NCBI GenBank assembly: GCA_019649035.1
Contig: BMAT01007711.1
Location: 344,305 to 372,057 of the forward strand
Direction: 5' to 3'
DNA length: 27,753 nt
Source of the DNA: Elysia marginata
Lineage: Eukaryota > Mollusca > Gastropoda > Plakobranchidae
Numbering within the stretch: position 1 is the stretch's first letter; each line of letters begins with the position of its first letter. This document shows, piece after piece, positions 1 to 12,000 of the stretch. The notes beneath the pieces are model-generated. The model worked only from the letters and a program-made list of their open reading frames with translations. It had not been told where the DNA came from and did no database searches. A program made the position numbers and the translations under genes.

Positions 1-66
1 ATGATGATGATGACGATGATGATGAGGATAATTGTGATGTTTATGATAATGATGATGATTATGAAG
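1..66. repeat. (ATG)n microsatellite
   Basis: Imperfect ATG/ATA trinucleotide repeat covering the left edge of the window; it probably continues outside it. Confidence 0.85.
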
Positions 67-429
67 GCATAAAACCTATCGGGGTAGCACTTCAATTTTG
101 TGAATGAATGATGGTATTCTCAGTGAGATGTCCGCGCTTTGTTGATATTGTGAACTCCGCATCTACGTTCTGGCCTTATTAATTTAGTCCATTAGAAAAA
201 ACTCGTCATTGGACGACGAATCCATTGTGCAGACTGTCTTCGATAGGGCCTATCTCTGACTGCAAATATAATACTGTAACCTACGTGAACAAACCTCGGC
301 CAACTTAAATAGCCGGGTAAAACAGCGCTCTCTATGTGGGGTCGAGCCGATCCTTTCCGCTGCTGAGCGGCTAAAAGCGAGCTTGTAAAAGTACAGCATC
401 GGAAAGTATTCTCTCTGTGGTCGCCCATA
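67..429 (-). other. GC-richer segment of unknown nature with a promoter-like minus strand
   Basis: This stretch has more CpG and GC than its surroundings. On the minus strand a TATTTAA box (about 305-312) is followed about 80 bases later by an ATG at 225, which opens a frame of only 13 codons (MDSSSNDEFFLMD, stop 184-186). It could be the promoter and start of another gene or of a transposon-coded protein; no splice donor or family could be assigned. Low confidence in any function. Confidence 0.2.
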
Positions 430-1400
430 GAGCTTCTTTTCCTTGTTTTTCACCTCCTCCACAGTCCTCCCATCATCCCTCTTTAAAGTCATCTTCTTTC
501 CATTCTTCTCTTCCTACTTTTCATTACGATTCAAATGATCCCCTTCTTTCTCTTTTAAGTCTTTATTCTAATCCTTCTTTCTCCTTTTCCTCCCACCCTT
601 TTCTTCTTTCTACCTCTACTTTGTCCCTCGTAGTCCATATTCTTATACTTTTCCTCTGTCTTTTTTTCCTTCTTGATTTTCCTCTTCCTTTAACATTTCC
701 TTCAAATCAAACTTCTTCGTTCTCCCTCCTCTTTTTTATGCCTTTTTCTTTATCATCTTTCTTATTCTCTGCTCTCATTTTCTTCTTCTTCCTCTTTATT
801 TCCCTCATTCTCCAACTCCTTTTCCTCTTTTCATTTGACTTTCTTTCTCTCATCCTTCGCCTTCTCCCTATTCTCCTTTTTATCCTTTTTATAGCCATCT
901 TACAACCTTCTTGTTTCTTTGTCTCATCCTCCATACTCTTTATACTCATACATTCTTTATACATTATTTTCCCTTTTCTTCTTTTCTCCTCCTTCATCCT
1001 CCTCGTCCTTCTCCGTTTTCCTCTTTCCTTAACATTATTTCACTTTTCTTAGTTTCTTTCTTCTCTTTTTTCTTCTCTCCTTTTCAACAACACTTTCACC
1101 CTTGTACCTCTTCCGATTTCTTTCTCTTCCATCACTAACCACCGTTATGCAATAAGGGCATGCAGTTAGTGATTAACCCCTGGACTTTTAACGTCTTTCT
1201 CTCCTCTTGCTCCTAATTCTTCCCTTCATTTGCTTATCTTTTTCGTATTTTTCTTTTTTAACTCTCTATCTTCCTCGTCATTATCATAGTCATCATCATC
1301 ATTCATCATGATCATCATCATCACCATTATTTTCTTCTCCCCTGCTTCCTCTTCTTAATCCATAGATAAACCCCTGCTTTAGCTTGATCAATAGTCTATA
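430..1400. repeat. Kilobase polypyrimidine (CT-rich) tract
   Basis: The plus strand is almost entirely C and T, in irregular TTC/TCC/CTT runs, for several hundred bases. It is broken only near 1130-1200 and ends in an (ATC)n array at about 1277-1330. The open frame at 417-1052 (211 codons of Ser, Phe, Leu, Pro) comes from this composition: long stop-free frames arise because TAA, TAG and TGA all need purines. Such tracts can form H-DNA. Confidence 0.8.
1277..1330. repeat. (ATC)n microsatellite
   Basis: CAT/ATC trinucleotide run at the right end of the pyrimidine tract. Confidence 0.8.
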
Positions 1401-1869
1401 ATTTAAAATGATTTTTCTACAGCCAGTATGGAGGGTTTTATTATAAAAAAAAAATCTATTTCAATAACATCTACGTTATTTTTTTTTGTTGCAAAGAAAT
1501 ATTGAAATATTTTGTAAGTAACAAAATGTCATGCTTTAGTTTATTTTTACTTTTGGTATAAACTACAGCATTTTATACATAATGAAACATTTTAATGCCA
1601 TGTAGTGATAGCAATATAACTTTTATACGGCTAGATTTGTGTAGATTTTTATCTTAAACTTTCGCAACATTTTTATCCCACTTTGTGTTCAAACCCTTCC
1701 ACCGAGAAACATTACCAAATGCTTTGTTTGAATAAAAAAAATGCCCAAATTCTTCACTTAATTTACCTGTCCCATAAATTTCTATTCCTCAGAAAACTAA
1801 AGAAAAAGAAAAAAAAGCCAGCTTCTTTGTTGCACAAAACTGTATTTCTAAACAACATGTCAATATTCA
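1401..1869. other. Intergenic, nothing recognised
   Basis: AT-rich sequence with A and T homopolymers; no coding or repeat signal found on either strand. Confidence 0.5.
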
Positions 1870-4800
1870 TCCAATTGCAATGAAGAAATAATTTATTAAA
1901 CGGTGCGTTAAGATTATGTAACAGTGGGACGGAGACAATGTACAGGGGAGTAATCTACAGGTAACAATTCTTTAAATCTAAATTCTACCCATAACATACA
2001 AAATTGATTAGAATCAAATTCACACTCTGTACAAATTAAAAACAACATTTGCACCATCAACTATATACACATATGACTATCTTTGTTTTGCAAGCATACA
2101 TCTACACGGCAAAAACTTTTTACTACAAAAAACGGACTTACTTTTTTCAGACAAATCATAAAAACTTAAAACAGTTTTAATAAAGTAAAAAAAAATGTGT
2201 GCACAATTGATCAAAATTACAAAACAGTGATATTTACTTTGTTGTAATAAAAAATGAGATTCTTAAGTGACTTAGCCTCTTCATGAATATGTCTTAAACT
2301 CATGAATTTGAATAATACAAAAATGTTTTAAAGAAAACCTAAAGGGAAAGGAAATGGAGGGAGTATCAGAAGTAGCTTCTTAATTTGACTGAAAACTTTT
2401 TTTTTATACTCAAAACCATACATACATCCTTGTTCAAAAGCAATCAAATAAACAACTGTGTTTTGGTTTGAGTATTTTCCATAGCTTGTCCTGTTTTAAG
2501 TCCATCTAATTTCAAATTCTTTAAAATATCCACATACTTTTACTTTTATCCAATTAATTATGAATTAGTTTCCAGAACATGAAAAGTAAGAGGGAAAAAA
2601 GAAATAAACACAGCTTTGGGGGGAAAAGTTGCAGTATCAGAATCAAATTATATCCCTATTGTTCAACACAAATTATTGTTTCAAAATGTCATACAGAAAC
2701 AATGAGCAGGAAAACTAGACTGCTGTTTTCATCACTGGTATTCATAAAGTATGCATTCTTTCTCCCTTTCCTTTTATAAATTACACACCCCCACACAAAT
2801 GCAAGGCCTTTCAATTTTGGTGTTTTCGATTGATAAAATTATGCTCTTTTAATAATGTGTAGTTACAGTTGTGGCTTGAATGGTTTTCTTTTCCGCCGCC
2901 ATGGAAAAGCATTATTTGTTTAAAAAATAAAACAAAAAACAAAAAAAAAAGCAGATAACATGTCTTGTGAGTAAAGTAAGACAATTCATCCATTCTTTAT
3001 CCATACAAAAATGGAAAACAACCAAAATGCAAATTGTAATTAAATGAATCTAAAAACAAAAAATCCTTACTGCTACTATTTGTGCCTCAATTATGGCATA
3101 CATGTATTGAAATATGATATGCTATTTTGTTAAATAATAGTTAGACCCGTTTTACTAACAATACAATAAGAGTGAGTATTGCATTGTAAGAAAAATTGAG
3201 AATTGCCAGCTTCAAGAGAAAAAAAAAATACCATACCAAAGTCAAAATAAATATGGCACAAAAAGCATGTGCTTTTCATTGTTGTTGAAGACATACACAT
3301 GTTGATTCAGATAGGTTACATCAACAGGCCTTACCAACATATAGAAAGCTGTAAAAGCCATAAAAGAAACACAAAATCCTTGAACTATTTTTAGAGTACT
3401 GTTAAGTAATTTTTTAAACTGAATTACTAGTACATGAATTACGATAATTTCATAAACTTAACCAATATTGTGTGATAGACCTTAAAAACTCTGGTCTCTA
3501 TTTCCTAATTCACTAAAGGCTATTCAAAATGTAGTAGTAGAAATTCTGTAAGGTAAAGATTTTAAATCCTATTATCTCAAAACTATGCAGCATTGAGAAT
3601 AAGTTTTGGCCTTCTCTTGGCTTTGTTGGGTTCTCTGTTTAAAATGATTTACTTGTGACACAGCTGCAAGTTTTTATTCACTGCTATTATAATGTCCATT
3701 TTTGAAAAAGTTTACAGTAGGACCTAGGTTGCCATGTTCAAATGCAGTATTGTATCAGTATATAAATTTTTGTCTGTTTATTCTGTATTGCACTTTGGTT
3801 GAAAGCAATAGACTTTGTCTGAAAAATATCATTTAAAAGTCAAAAACTGTCCAGAAAAGGACACAATGAAACCAGAATGTTTCCATCCACTTTCAAGGCC
3901 GTTATAAACAATGTTCACTCATGAAAATTATCTCCCTCATAATGTATCAAATTATGTGAGAGCTACTTGTGATTTCTAATAGAAGCCCTAAAACTCATTC
4001 ACTTGGTCTGGGGTCTAGATATGGATTAGACTACACTATCAAGTAGATTAAAATTCAATATTTTATTTAAAAGTTTAAAAAAAAATTGATGGAAAGTAAT
4101 GGTGAAAAACATGGTCAGTAATGTTACTTCCCTGAGTCTAAGCTCAAAGATTTTTTTTTAACATTTAAGACATAAGGTCTCATTTAAGATTGAAGATAAC
4201 TTTCCAATTCCAACTAAAAGGGGCTAGTTGACAAATATTTCCACTTTTGAACTTTATAAAAATACAAGCATGTGAAGTCATGCTTCTAATGATAAAAAAT
4301 TTAGTCCGAAAATTTTGAAACAGTTTTGCTGGTAGTTTAAAAATATCTGTAGTTGTCGTACAAGAGCAGTCAAACTATGGAATATTGTAATATAAAAAAG
4401 AAAGACCTCAGAATTTGTTGGGTTATTTCCAAACCATTATGACACCACTTGTTCAAGTTACGTTGTGGCATTTAACAAACCTACAAAATTATACTGCTTT
4501 TCTATACACAGATTTCATAATGAAAAAAAAAAGCATTTGTTGATTGCAGCAGGGCTGTGCTTCTTTAAAAAAATGTTCTCTTAAGCACAAAAAAGTAGAT
4601 TCATTGTGAGGGTGAGTGAGTAAGATATTGCAAGTGGGGTTTGACTACAAGGTGAGTGATGAAGGTTTGGTGCATGGAAAACATGAGCAAGTGAGATTTG
4701 CTTCCTCCTCTTGACAGCCTGCCTCCTCACAATTAGTCTCTCTTTCCTAAGATTTTTGAATGGGCAGCTGGCCTAACCACTAAATACCCTTAGAGAAAAA

Positions 4801-6043
4801 GATCCCATTTTACAGTAACAAAAGTAATGGCATTCCTTTACAATTCTTTATAAATGATTTTACAAAAAAAAAACTACCCTATTTACTTTTCTACTTCTAT
4901 TTAACCATTTTGTGGATTGAAATGAATGTAGGAAATGTTAATTAGCACTTAAACAGTTTTGTTTTTTTTCAAAATAAAAAAAACTTACATTGTCAAGTTA
5001 ATTTAGCAGTAGATATGAAGTTAAAAAAAAAGAGTTTGATAAAACTCACAAGAGCTCTGGAACACCGCTTATTTTTTTTTCTAATTTTAGAAGTCATGAG
5101 AGTCCAAACTTAACCAGAGGTTCACAACTCTTAGTTTTATTGCGTTGTTGTTGTGTGCTTTCTATGATATATTTTCAATGTTTTGGTGACTTGTTTTTTT
5201 TTAATTTGGTTGGAAGAATAAAATGAGACATATTTTAATAATTATTATAAACACCGTATAAACGAATCTGTTTTAGCAAGTCTGGTCAAAAAAGTCTAGC
5301 AGAGTTCCTTCAACAACAACAAAAAAAACTATAGAATTAGTAGATTATATTTAATACTCTTAGTTTTCAATCAGTAAAGTGCCTATTTCAATTGAGTTAT
5401 AGTTATCGTAACCCGACAATATCCTGCATACCACTTTGTTCTCAAAAACCTGCTATCTATGGATTAAAAAGCCATAGCAAAGGAAATTATCTCCTTATCT
5501 CCTATTACTGAATGTAAGACTAAAAGAAATATTTTGTCATTCTACACTAAATGAACACAATGATGGTAGGCACATCATACCTTTGATATGGCTTCTTTAT
5601 CTATATTAACATCAGAGGTTTGATGTACCTGCCATCGATAAGTTTTACCTACTGTTGACTTTGTAATTTGCAATGAAATTTTTATTGAATTACTGCTAAA
5701 CAAGTGATTCAATAGGAATCCTGAAATTCCTGAATCAACGGAGTGTCATCCAATCTTTCCAACCAGGCTAAGAGAACAGGTTGGACAAGAAATATAAACA
5801 CCAGTGCCTAAATCAATGCACGAGAGCCCTTTACAAAAAAGAACTACGGCTGGACTTAAGCATATTTACAATACTTAAGTTTTCTAACCCATGCTTCTGA
5901 AAGGCAAGTACTCTCTAACATATAATGCATAATCTCAATTTTTTATAAAATTCATTGAAAGAAAGTTGTTATCATTACTTCAAGAGTCAAAAGTATCAAT
6001 CCAGGCCTATACAAGGATTTTTTAAATCAGTTCAAGCTAAGTC
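1870..6043 (-). other. GPAM: Probable long GPAT 3'UTR and downstream flank
   Basis: About 4.2 kb after the stop codon has no credible ORF, no splice-framed coding exon and no recognisable transposon. It is uniformly AT-rich with many short A and T runs, a texture like long animal 3'UTRs. Possible AATAAA signals on the minus strand are at about 5678-5683, 4061-4066 and 1892-1897; the last, followed by a mixed-sequence stretch, would be the distal end. The real cleavage site cannot be decided from sequence. It contains the hairpin at 5562-5636. Confidence 0.35.
5562..5636. ncRNA. Long near-perfect hairpin, pre-miRNA-like candidate
   Basis: Two 26-base arms (5562-5587 and 5611-5636) are reverse complements except for a few changes and flank a 23-base loop. 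Read as plus-strand RNA, the stem has 22 Watson-Crick pairs, 2 G-U pairs and 2 single mismatches. Read as minus-strand RNA (the direction of the GPAT transcript) it has 22 Watson-Crick pairs, 1 G-U and 3 mismatches. Arm and loop lengths are those of an animal pre-miRNA. I do not recognise the arm sequences as a known miRNA family; a small MITE relic is the main alternative. Confidence 0.4.
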
Positions 6044-9000
6044 TTAGCTGAGCGCTGTCTCCAACAAGTTGGTATAATGTTCCAGCGTGGTGCGAGAGTC
6101 TTGCTGCTCACTGAGCCCCAGCATGCGAAGATTTGCTCCATCATAACTGTACAAGATTTCCAGGTCCTGTAATGACTTGACAGCAGACTTGAGACCAATC
6201 ATGGCACAGCTTTCAGCTTAAGAGGTAAGCAGGTAAGAGAGAAACAGGAGAAACTATTATGATTCCTTCTTATGAGGTCCACTATTTCAGATTTTTTTTT
6301 TAATCAATATTATGGAAAGATGTATGGTATTTGGGAACAAGTTAATTTAAAGATGTTAAAGAGAAATAAGAGAGATAAACAAGGATATTGGAAACAAAGA
6401 TTTTAAAATAGTACAAAATAAATTTTAAAAAAACACTAATTCATTTTACAATGCATTGAATTTACAGAACTTTAACGGGGAAATTGACTTGATGTTAAGA
6501 AATTTTTTTTAAATCATACCGCACCTTATTATAAATTATGCAATAAATGCATGTCTATCTTTGTATGTCTTCCGACCAGGTCAAATGAGTCAGATGTTGA
6601 ATATTTCACATTTTAAGACGTTGCTTATTTTATAAACAGAAAATTTCATTAAATCATCACATTTTTGTGGACAGATATTAAAACTTTTGTTGATTTAATG
6701 TACAGAGAGAAACAAGGAAAAGCAGACTTTTAAGAGGCATATTCTCAAACAAGGATTTCGCACTTCTAACTCATTTACACTGGTCATGAGACTTATTGAA
6801 GTTGTAGATCTTAGGACCATATGAAAAATTTGCATGTAGATGCAAAAAAAAAATCTGCAATGATTTCTCTTGAGCTTCAAACAATTTTTTCCACTATATA
6901 TTTTCAACTGCCTAGTTCTTAAGTACAATTATTGTTGTTCAGTTATGGAAATAGCTTTTGACACAAGACTTGTGCACAATCCCAAATTTTAGTGTTTCAA
7001 TTATTTTATTCATGATTAAGCACATCATGCATTTGACTTTTATGTATTCAGTAATGATGGCGCTAGCTTATAAATCAGTAATCAAATACTTTCATGGCCC
7101 TTTCACCAATTGCTTTCTCAAGCGTGTCTTTATACTTACAAAATAGAGCCAAACCAGCTTTAACTTTCTCTCGAGCATAGTCTCCAAGTGATTTCATGAA
7201 ATCTTCCTCTACAAACAGAGAAAAAAGAGAAATTCAAGGCTTTAAATTTCTTGTATAAATCTTATTTTGGAATCTGTTTATTTCTCACTTTAAAATTTGG
7301 TTCAAATATTTTAAAGTCATCAAAGATAGATGAGTAATTTAATTGTTGGAAATCTTATTTTAAAATCAATTGTAATTAATTGAGGAAAGCAAATAGATTA
7401 CATCTAAGATTACATACGGTGAACGGTCATTTCCTTACATTGGCCCCGTTACCTGGAACAAAATTCCCATGTCAGTGAGTCCCCAAAACTGGAGATCTTC
7501 AAAGGGAGACTGAAAACTTTCCTGTTTCAGAACTTTTAACTCTGTGTCGATTTGGTACCCCTGCTGATTGACCGTTCTTTTTTCACTATTGAAATCATAT
7601 TTAGGCGTACATGCACGAGATTGTGTGTGATGGTGTGTGTGTGTGTGTGTGTGTGTGCCCTGTGTGTAATTTATGCGTGAAAGCATGTGAATGTGAACAG
7701 TACTTTTCCTTCTACAGTACTTTTTTATTCATACTAATAATATGTTCTTTTTTCTCTCATATTCAATTCCGAGGTACTTTGGTAACAAAACTTTTATCAA
7801 TTTTAGAGCATAACAATAGTAACTGGTTTATTTTTGTTTCACTTTGATAGAAAGTGTCACAACTTGTGGGACTATAGAGATAAAAAGTTACATGAAAGTA
7901 TACTCATTTTGTACCTGGCTGCTCTGCTTCAAGTTCCTCTAGAGCAAATTTGGCAACCATGGAATGAGCTTCTAAGGTAGGTCCAAGAATACACACCAGA
8001 AAATGCAGACGCTCTCGAATATCAGATCTCTCTGTATTCACCTGCAATATATTGTTTGTTATTTGTTAAGGTCAAATAGGAAGCTTGAATGAGGTGATCC
8101 TTGAACAAATTTCATAATGGAATGGTATGTCATTGCCTTTTTCACATCGAATGCTTGATACAAATGTAAAAGCAGAGCTTGAATCTCTAAATAAATCGAA
8201 GATTCATATGAAGATGCTTAAAGTCATATAACAAAAATACTGAGAACATTTTTGCCTTAACCCTCTATTTGCTACAGCAAAATCCAGACAGTGTTTTAGA
8301 AAACCATAAAGTCAAGTCCAAAAAAAATAAAACCTAGACATTTCAAATACGTGTTTAACTTAAACTTCATTCAGGTTACCAATCTTATCCATCTTCTGTA
8401 ACGATTATTCAAATTTTGGATGTTTCAAAGTTGAACTTTGTCCCTGTGCAGTTTGAAATATCTGGAACAGTCTGTACAAATTAACAGTAAGATATTAAAT
8501 CTCATGAAGTGATTATAAAGTGTCCAGCCTCGAATATGATGACTAAACATATCTGAAGTTCTCTTACCTTCTTAGGTCACAAATTTGATGCAGAGATGAC
8601 ATGTAAGCCATAAAACATCCAATGAATGGAGTGGGACTTAGCCCACACCATCAGCTGGTACTACTACTTTGCCTGTCCTTGCTAAATAGCACAAACCAAA
8701 CTCTATACATGAGCAGAAAAGAATAAAGTTTGCCGATGACAGGAAAGCATCAGGCATAGAAATGTGATAAAATAAAAAAAAATACCTGGTAATACTGGTC
8801 TGCTACATAGGATCCTTCATTCTCTTCTTCATCCACATCCAAACTCAGTGCCAGTCTGTCTGCCCATCTTCTATCTTTACCAGCAAATGCTAGCTCATCA
8901 CCCTGCAATAAAATGGTGATGATGAGATATTCAAATACAGAATAGATCTTTTTATTCTTATATATTCCTAGTTTATATTATGGAGAATTAGTCTCTGTTT

Positions 9001-12000
9001 TAAATATGCAACCTTAGCATACATATATATTATTTGCTTAAAGAAAGTGAAAAAAAAAAAGATAAATACCATTGCGCTTTCTTCTGTTGATAATATTTCC
9101 TTTGACACAAAAGATTCCAACAATATAGAAAGAACTGAATTGAGATTCTCACATGGCTGAGGATAAAACAAAGATAAAAATATTGATTGCAGATAATTGT
9201 CAACTTTTAATACACTTATTAGGAATCCTGTCACCCATTCAATCATAAATGATCTTGTTTTTGTATTTTTCTTGTACGGTACATTAATAGTTGAACAATT
9301 GTAAAAAAAATATAGGCTATATAAAAAAATTGTTTGCCTTCAAAGAGTTTTATGCAATAGATTCACTGTTTCTTTCAATTTTTTTGACTAGTCATTATGG
9401 ACATCTTACAAGTTGAACGAAACATTAACAAAATTTTGCTTGTTTTGTCTTTTTTTTTTTTGCGACCACCTCTAAAATGAGACAAATTTTATTTTTTTAA
9501 CAACTGTAGAGTCCATTTGACTCGAAATTGATAACTTCAATTTATGGATAACTCAAATATATTTTAAGATCCTTACTGGCAGTTTTTTCTTTGTCAAGTA
9601 TCCTTTAACTTGAAGCTTTTATATTTTGAACTCAATTAGCTATTCCCAACCCCTTTGACTTAATTGGAATACACATTAATTATTCCAAGCAAATTTACCA
9701 AACAAACATTTTTTTGTCAGAATGACAATACCTGTATTTTATGGCATTGGCAGAAGATATTTGAAATGTATTCATCAATAGAATTTTGCTGACTGTAAGA
9801 TAAATCAATTGCTAAATTAATGAAAGAGCAAAGAATGATTATTCCTGGAGATTTTTTATCTCTTAGAAATAGAAAGCTTATCAAAAAGATCTATTGAACA
9901 CAAGACACATATTGACACAAAAAATTTAGGCAAATCTCCAATGGAAGAGAGAATGAAAGATGGAGCAGCAAAAAGGAAAAATTCCAGTGCGTCTCATATC
10001 TATTGATCCTTTTAATGCTTTTGTTTTTGTGAAAAGCAATAAAGAAAATTCAATAAAATTTAAAAAAAATAAAAATGCAGAAATAATACTAAAAGATTTT
10101 GCTGATGAATCAATGTAATAAAAAGCTTTCTTATTAAAATTATGTCATAGCATGTTATCGCTCTATTGCCTTAAGATATACATATTAAATCCATTTAGAC
10201 TTACAGGTAAAAAGATAAACTCATTGTGGATAATTGTGCAGATCTCCTCTGCCACCTCTAACACCTTTTCTCTCAAAACTTTTTTCTCAACGCCCGTTGT
10301 GGATGTTAGGAGGTGGAACAGGGACAGGTTACCATTGATCAGTATTGAGACAGCTGAAAAAAAAAAATTAAAAATCACACAACTCAAAAATTTCTTATTT
10401 AAAGCATACCCCCTACTTATATCCAAACACCATTACTCTGAGCTGAGTCTCAATAAATTATGGTCGGGTTTTTTCACAAGATATATACTGATAAGTCCCT
10501 TCAGCAAAAATTCATAAGTAATAAAACATTCAAATTTCATCAAGAATTAGCTTATCTTTTATTCTCTCCTTTAGATTTTTTTCCTAGTTTTAAATAGCAC
10601 ATCTTACATTACCTAATACACTCTCAAGGGCAAAGTATGTGCTGACTGCATTAGCGTAGTAGCTCAGCTCAAAAACTGATGGCAATGTGAGGTTTGGATA
10701 CAACTTCATGTCGTTGTCTTCTTCTAGCCTGTGGAGGGTAACATTGCAACCATTATGAGAAGAGAATCAAATTTGATCCCCACAAGAAACACTTAATAAA
10801 AAATATCAACAGTCTCAACTTAAATCTCTAGTATCAAATTTGATATCATGCATTCTAAAACTAGTATTCATCAGCCATTCATTAAGTAAAAGAAAAATTC
10901 TGGATGAAAAAAGATAAATGATTATAAGACATGAAATTTGATATAACCTGGATTATGACGGGTAGTAAAAAACGAGAAAAAAAAGGCAAAACATATAATA
11001 CAGCCTATATATTAGGGCATACAACAATGTTTACCACAACTTAACAAATGTAGCTAAGTATAAATATAGAACAGTTACAATATACTGTCTGTTGTATTTT
11101 GAAGACATTTTCAGTGATCTAAGTCCAGACCTGCCAACCTGGATTTTGCTTCACAGTAAAATCATAGTTTACTCGAAGTAATTTTTCAAAATCCACAGTA
11201 ATACTGCAACGCATAAATGAAATTCTGTAGGGGGGGGGGGGGGCTTTACCAAAAAAAATATGAGAGGGAAATAGATATATGCACAGACGATGTCATGATT
11301 TCCTAATACAAATTCAGAGCATTAGATCATTTTGATTACATGTAATCTTCTAACTCTAGATATGGCTAAAATGATGGGAACTTGCCATTTCAATCACATG
11401 TATTATGAATATATTTACAATGATATCTTCAAGACTTTTTAATGGTAGGGCAGCCCTTCAATTTAGAACTGAACTAAATCTTGCAAAATTATAAAATGAA
11501 CTGGTGTGTTTATTAGGTCTATATAGAGCTTGGTGAGAGCGTTAAATGTGGAAAGAGAGAATTCAGTTTTGAAATGAAACACAGTAAAATCCTCACTAGG
11601 GATCAATCTATCATGTTAGATTTGGTGCATGATGAAACTGTGTGTTGATTTATGCAATTTTCTTATTCTCTCTTATGACCTACTAACCAGTCATTTTTGT
11701 GCTAGGTCCTGTATTCACTGGGTAATTTTGTACTTAAATTTATAAATGAATTTTTACTATGTGATTGTGAGTTTGAGACATAATTGTATCCTATGTCTCC
11801 AGCAACTTTCTTTCATGCTTGGTCTAAATCTAGTCCTGATCATTCATAACAGCATTAGAATCTACTGATGTTTAGGTTTGATGTCTGTAGGTATAAGCCA
11901 ACATGCACTTTCACTCCAGTTTCAGCATTTTTCATTGCTTCGGTTAGCTTATCCTTGACATTTTTTAGGGTCAATGCTTCAATGCCATGCATGGCTTAGT

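Larger units (their letters stand above)
6044..9156 (-). other. GPAM: GPAT exons 18-22: C-terminal region (residues 626-815)
   Basis: Exons 18 and 19 are exact multiples of three (87 and 117 bp) with phase-0 borders, so either could be skipped without a frameshift. Exon 19 holds an acidic run (DVDEEEN). Exon 20 (7915-8041) begins VNTERSDIRERLHFLVCILGPTLEAH and exon 21 (7140-7208) is EEDFMKSLGDYAREKVKAGL. The final exon (6044-6216) begins ESCAMIGLKSAVKSLQDLEI and ends ETALS before TAA at 6044-6046. The exon 21-22 join (donor GTAAGT at 7134-7139, acceptor TTAAG) rebuilds Ser at the phase-1 codon and gives a typical GPAT1 C-terminus. Confidence 0.9.

Noticed and set aside
417-1052. 211-codon plus-strand ORF
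   Set aside because: It lies wholly in the pyrimidine tract. The product is almost only Ser, Phe, Leu, Pro and Ile; long stop-free frames are expected where purines are rare.
4755-4800. tRNA box A-like sequence on the minus strand (TTAGTGGTTAGGCC)
   Set aside because: No box B at a suitable distance and no cloverleaf; too weak to call a SINE or tRNA.
7611-7847. Plus-strand ORF through the TG repeat
   Set aside because: The VCVCVC stretch is translated microsatellite; no coding character beyond it.
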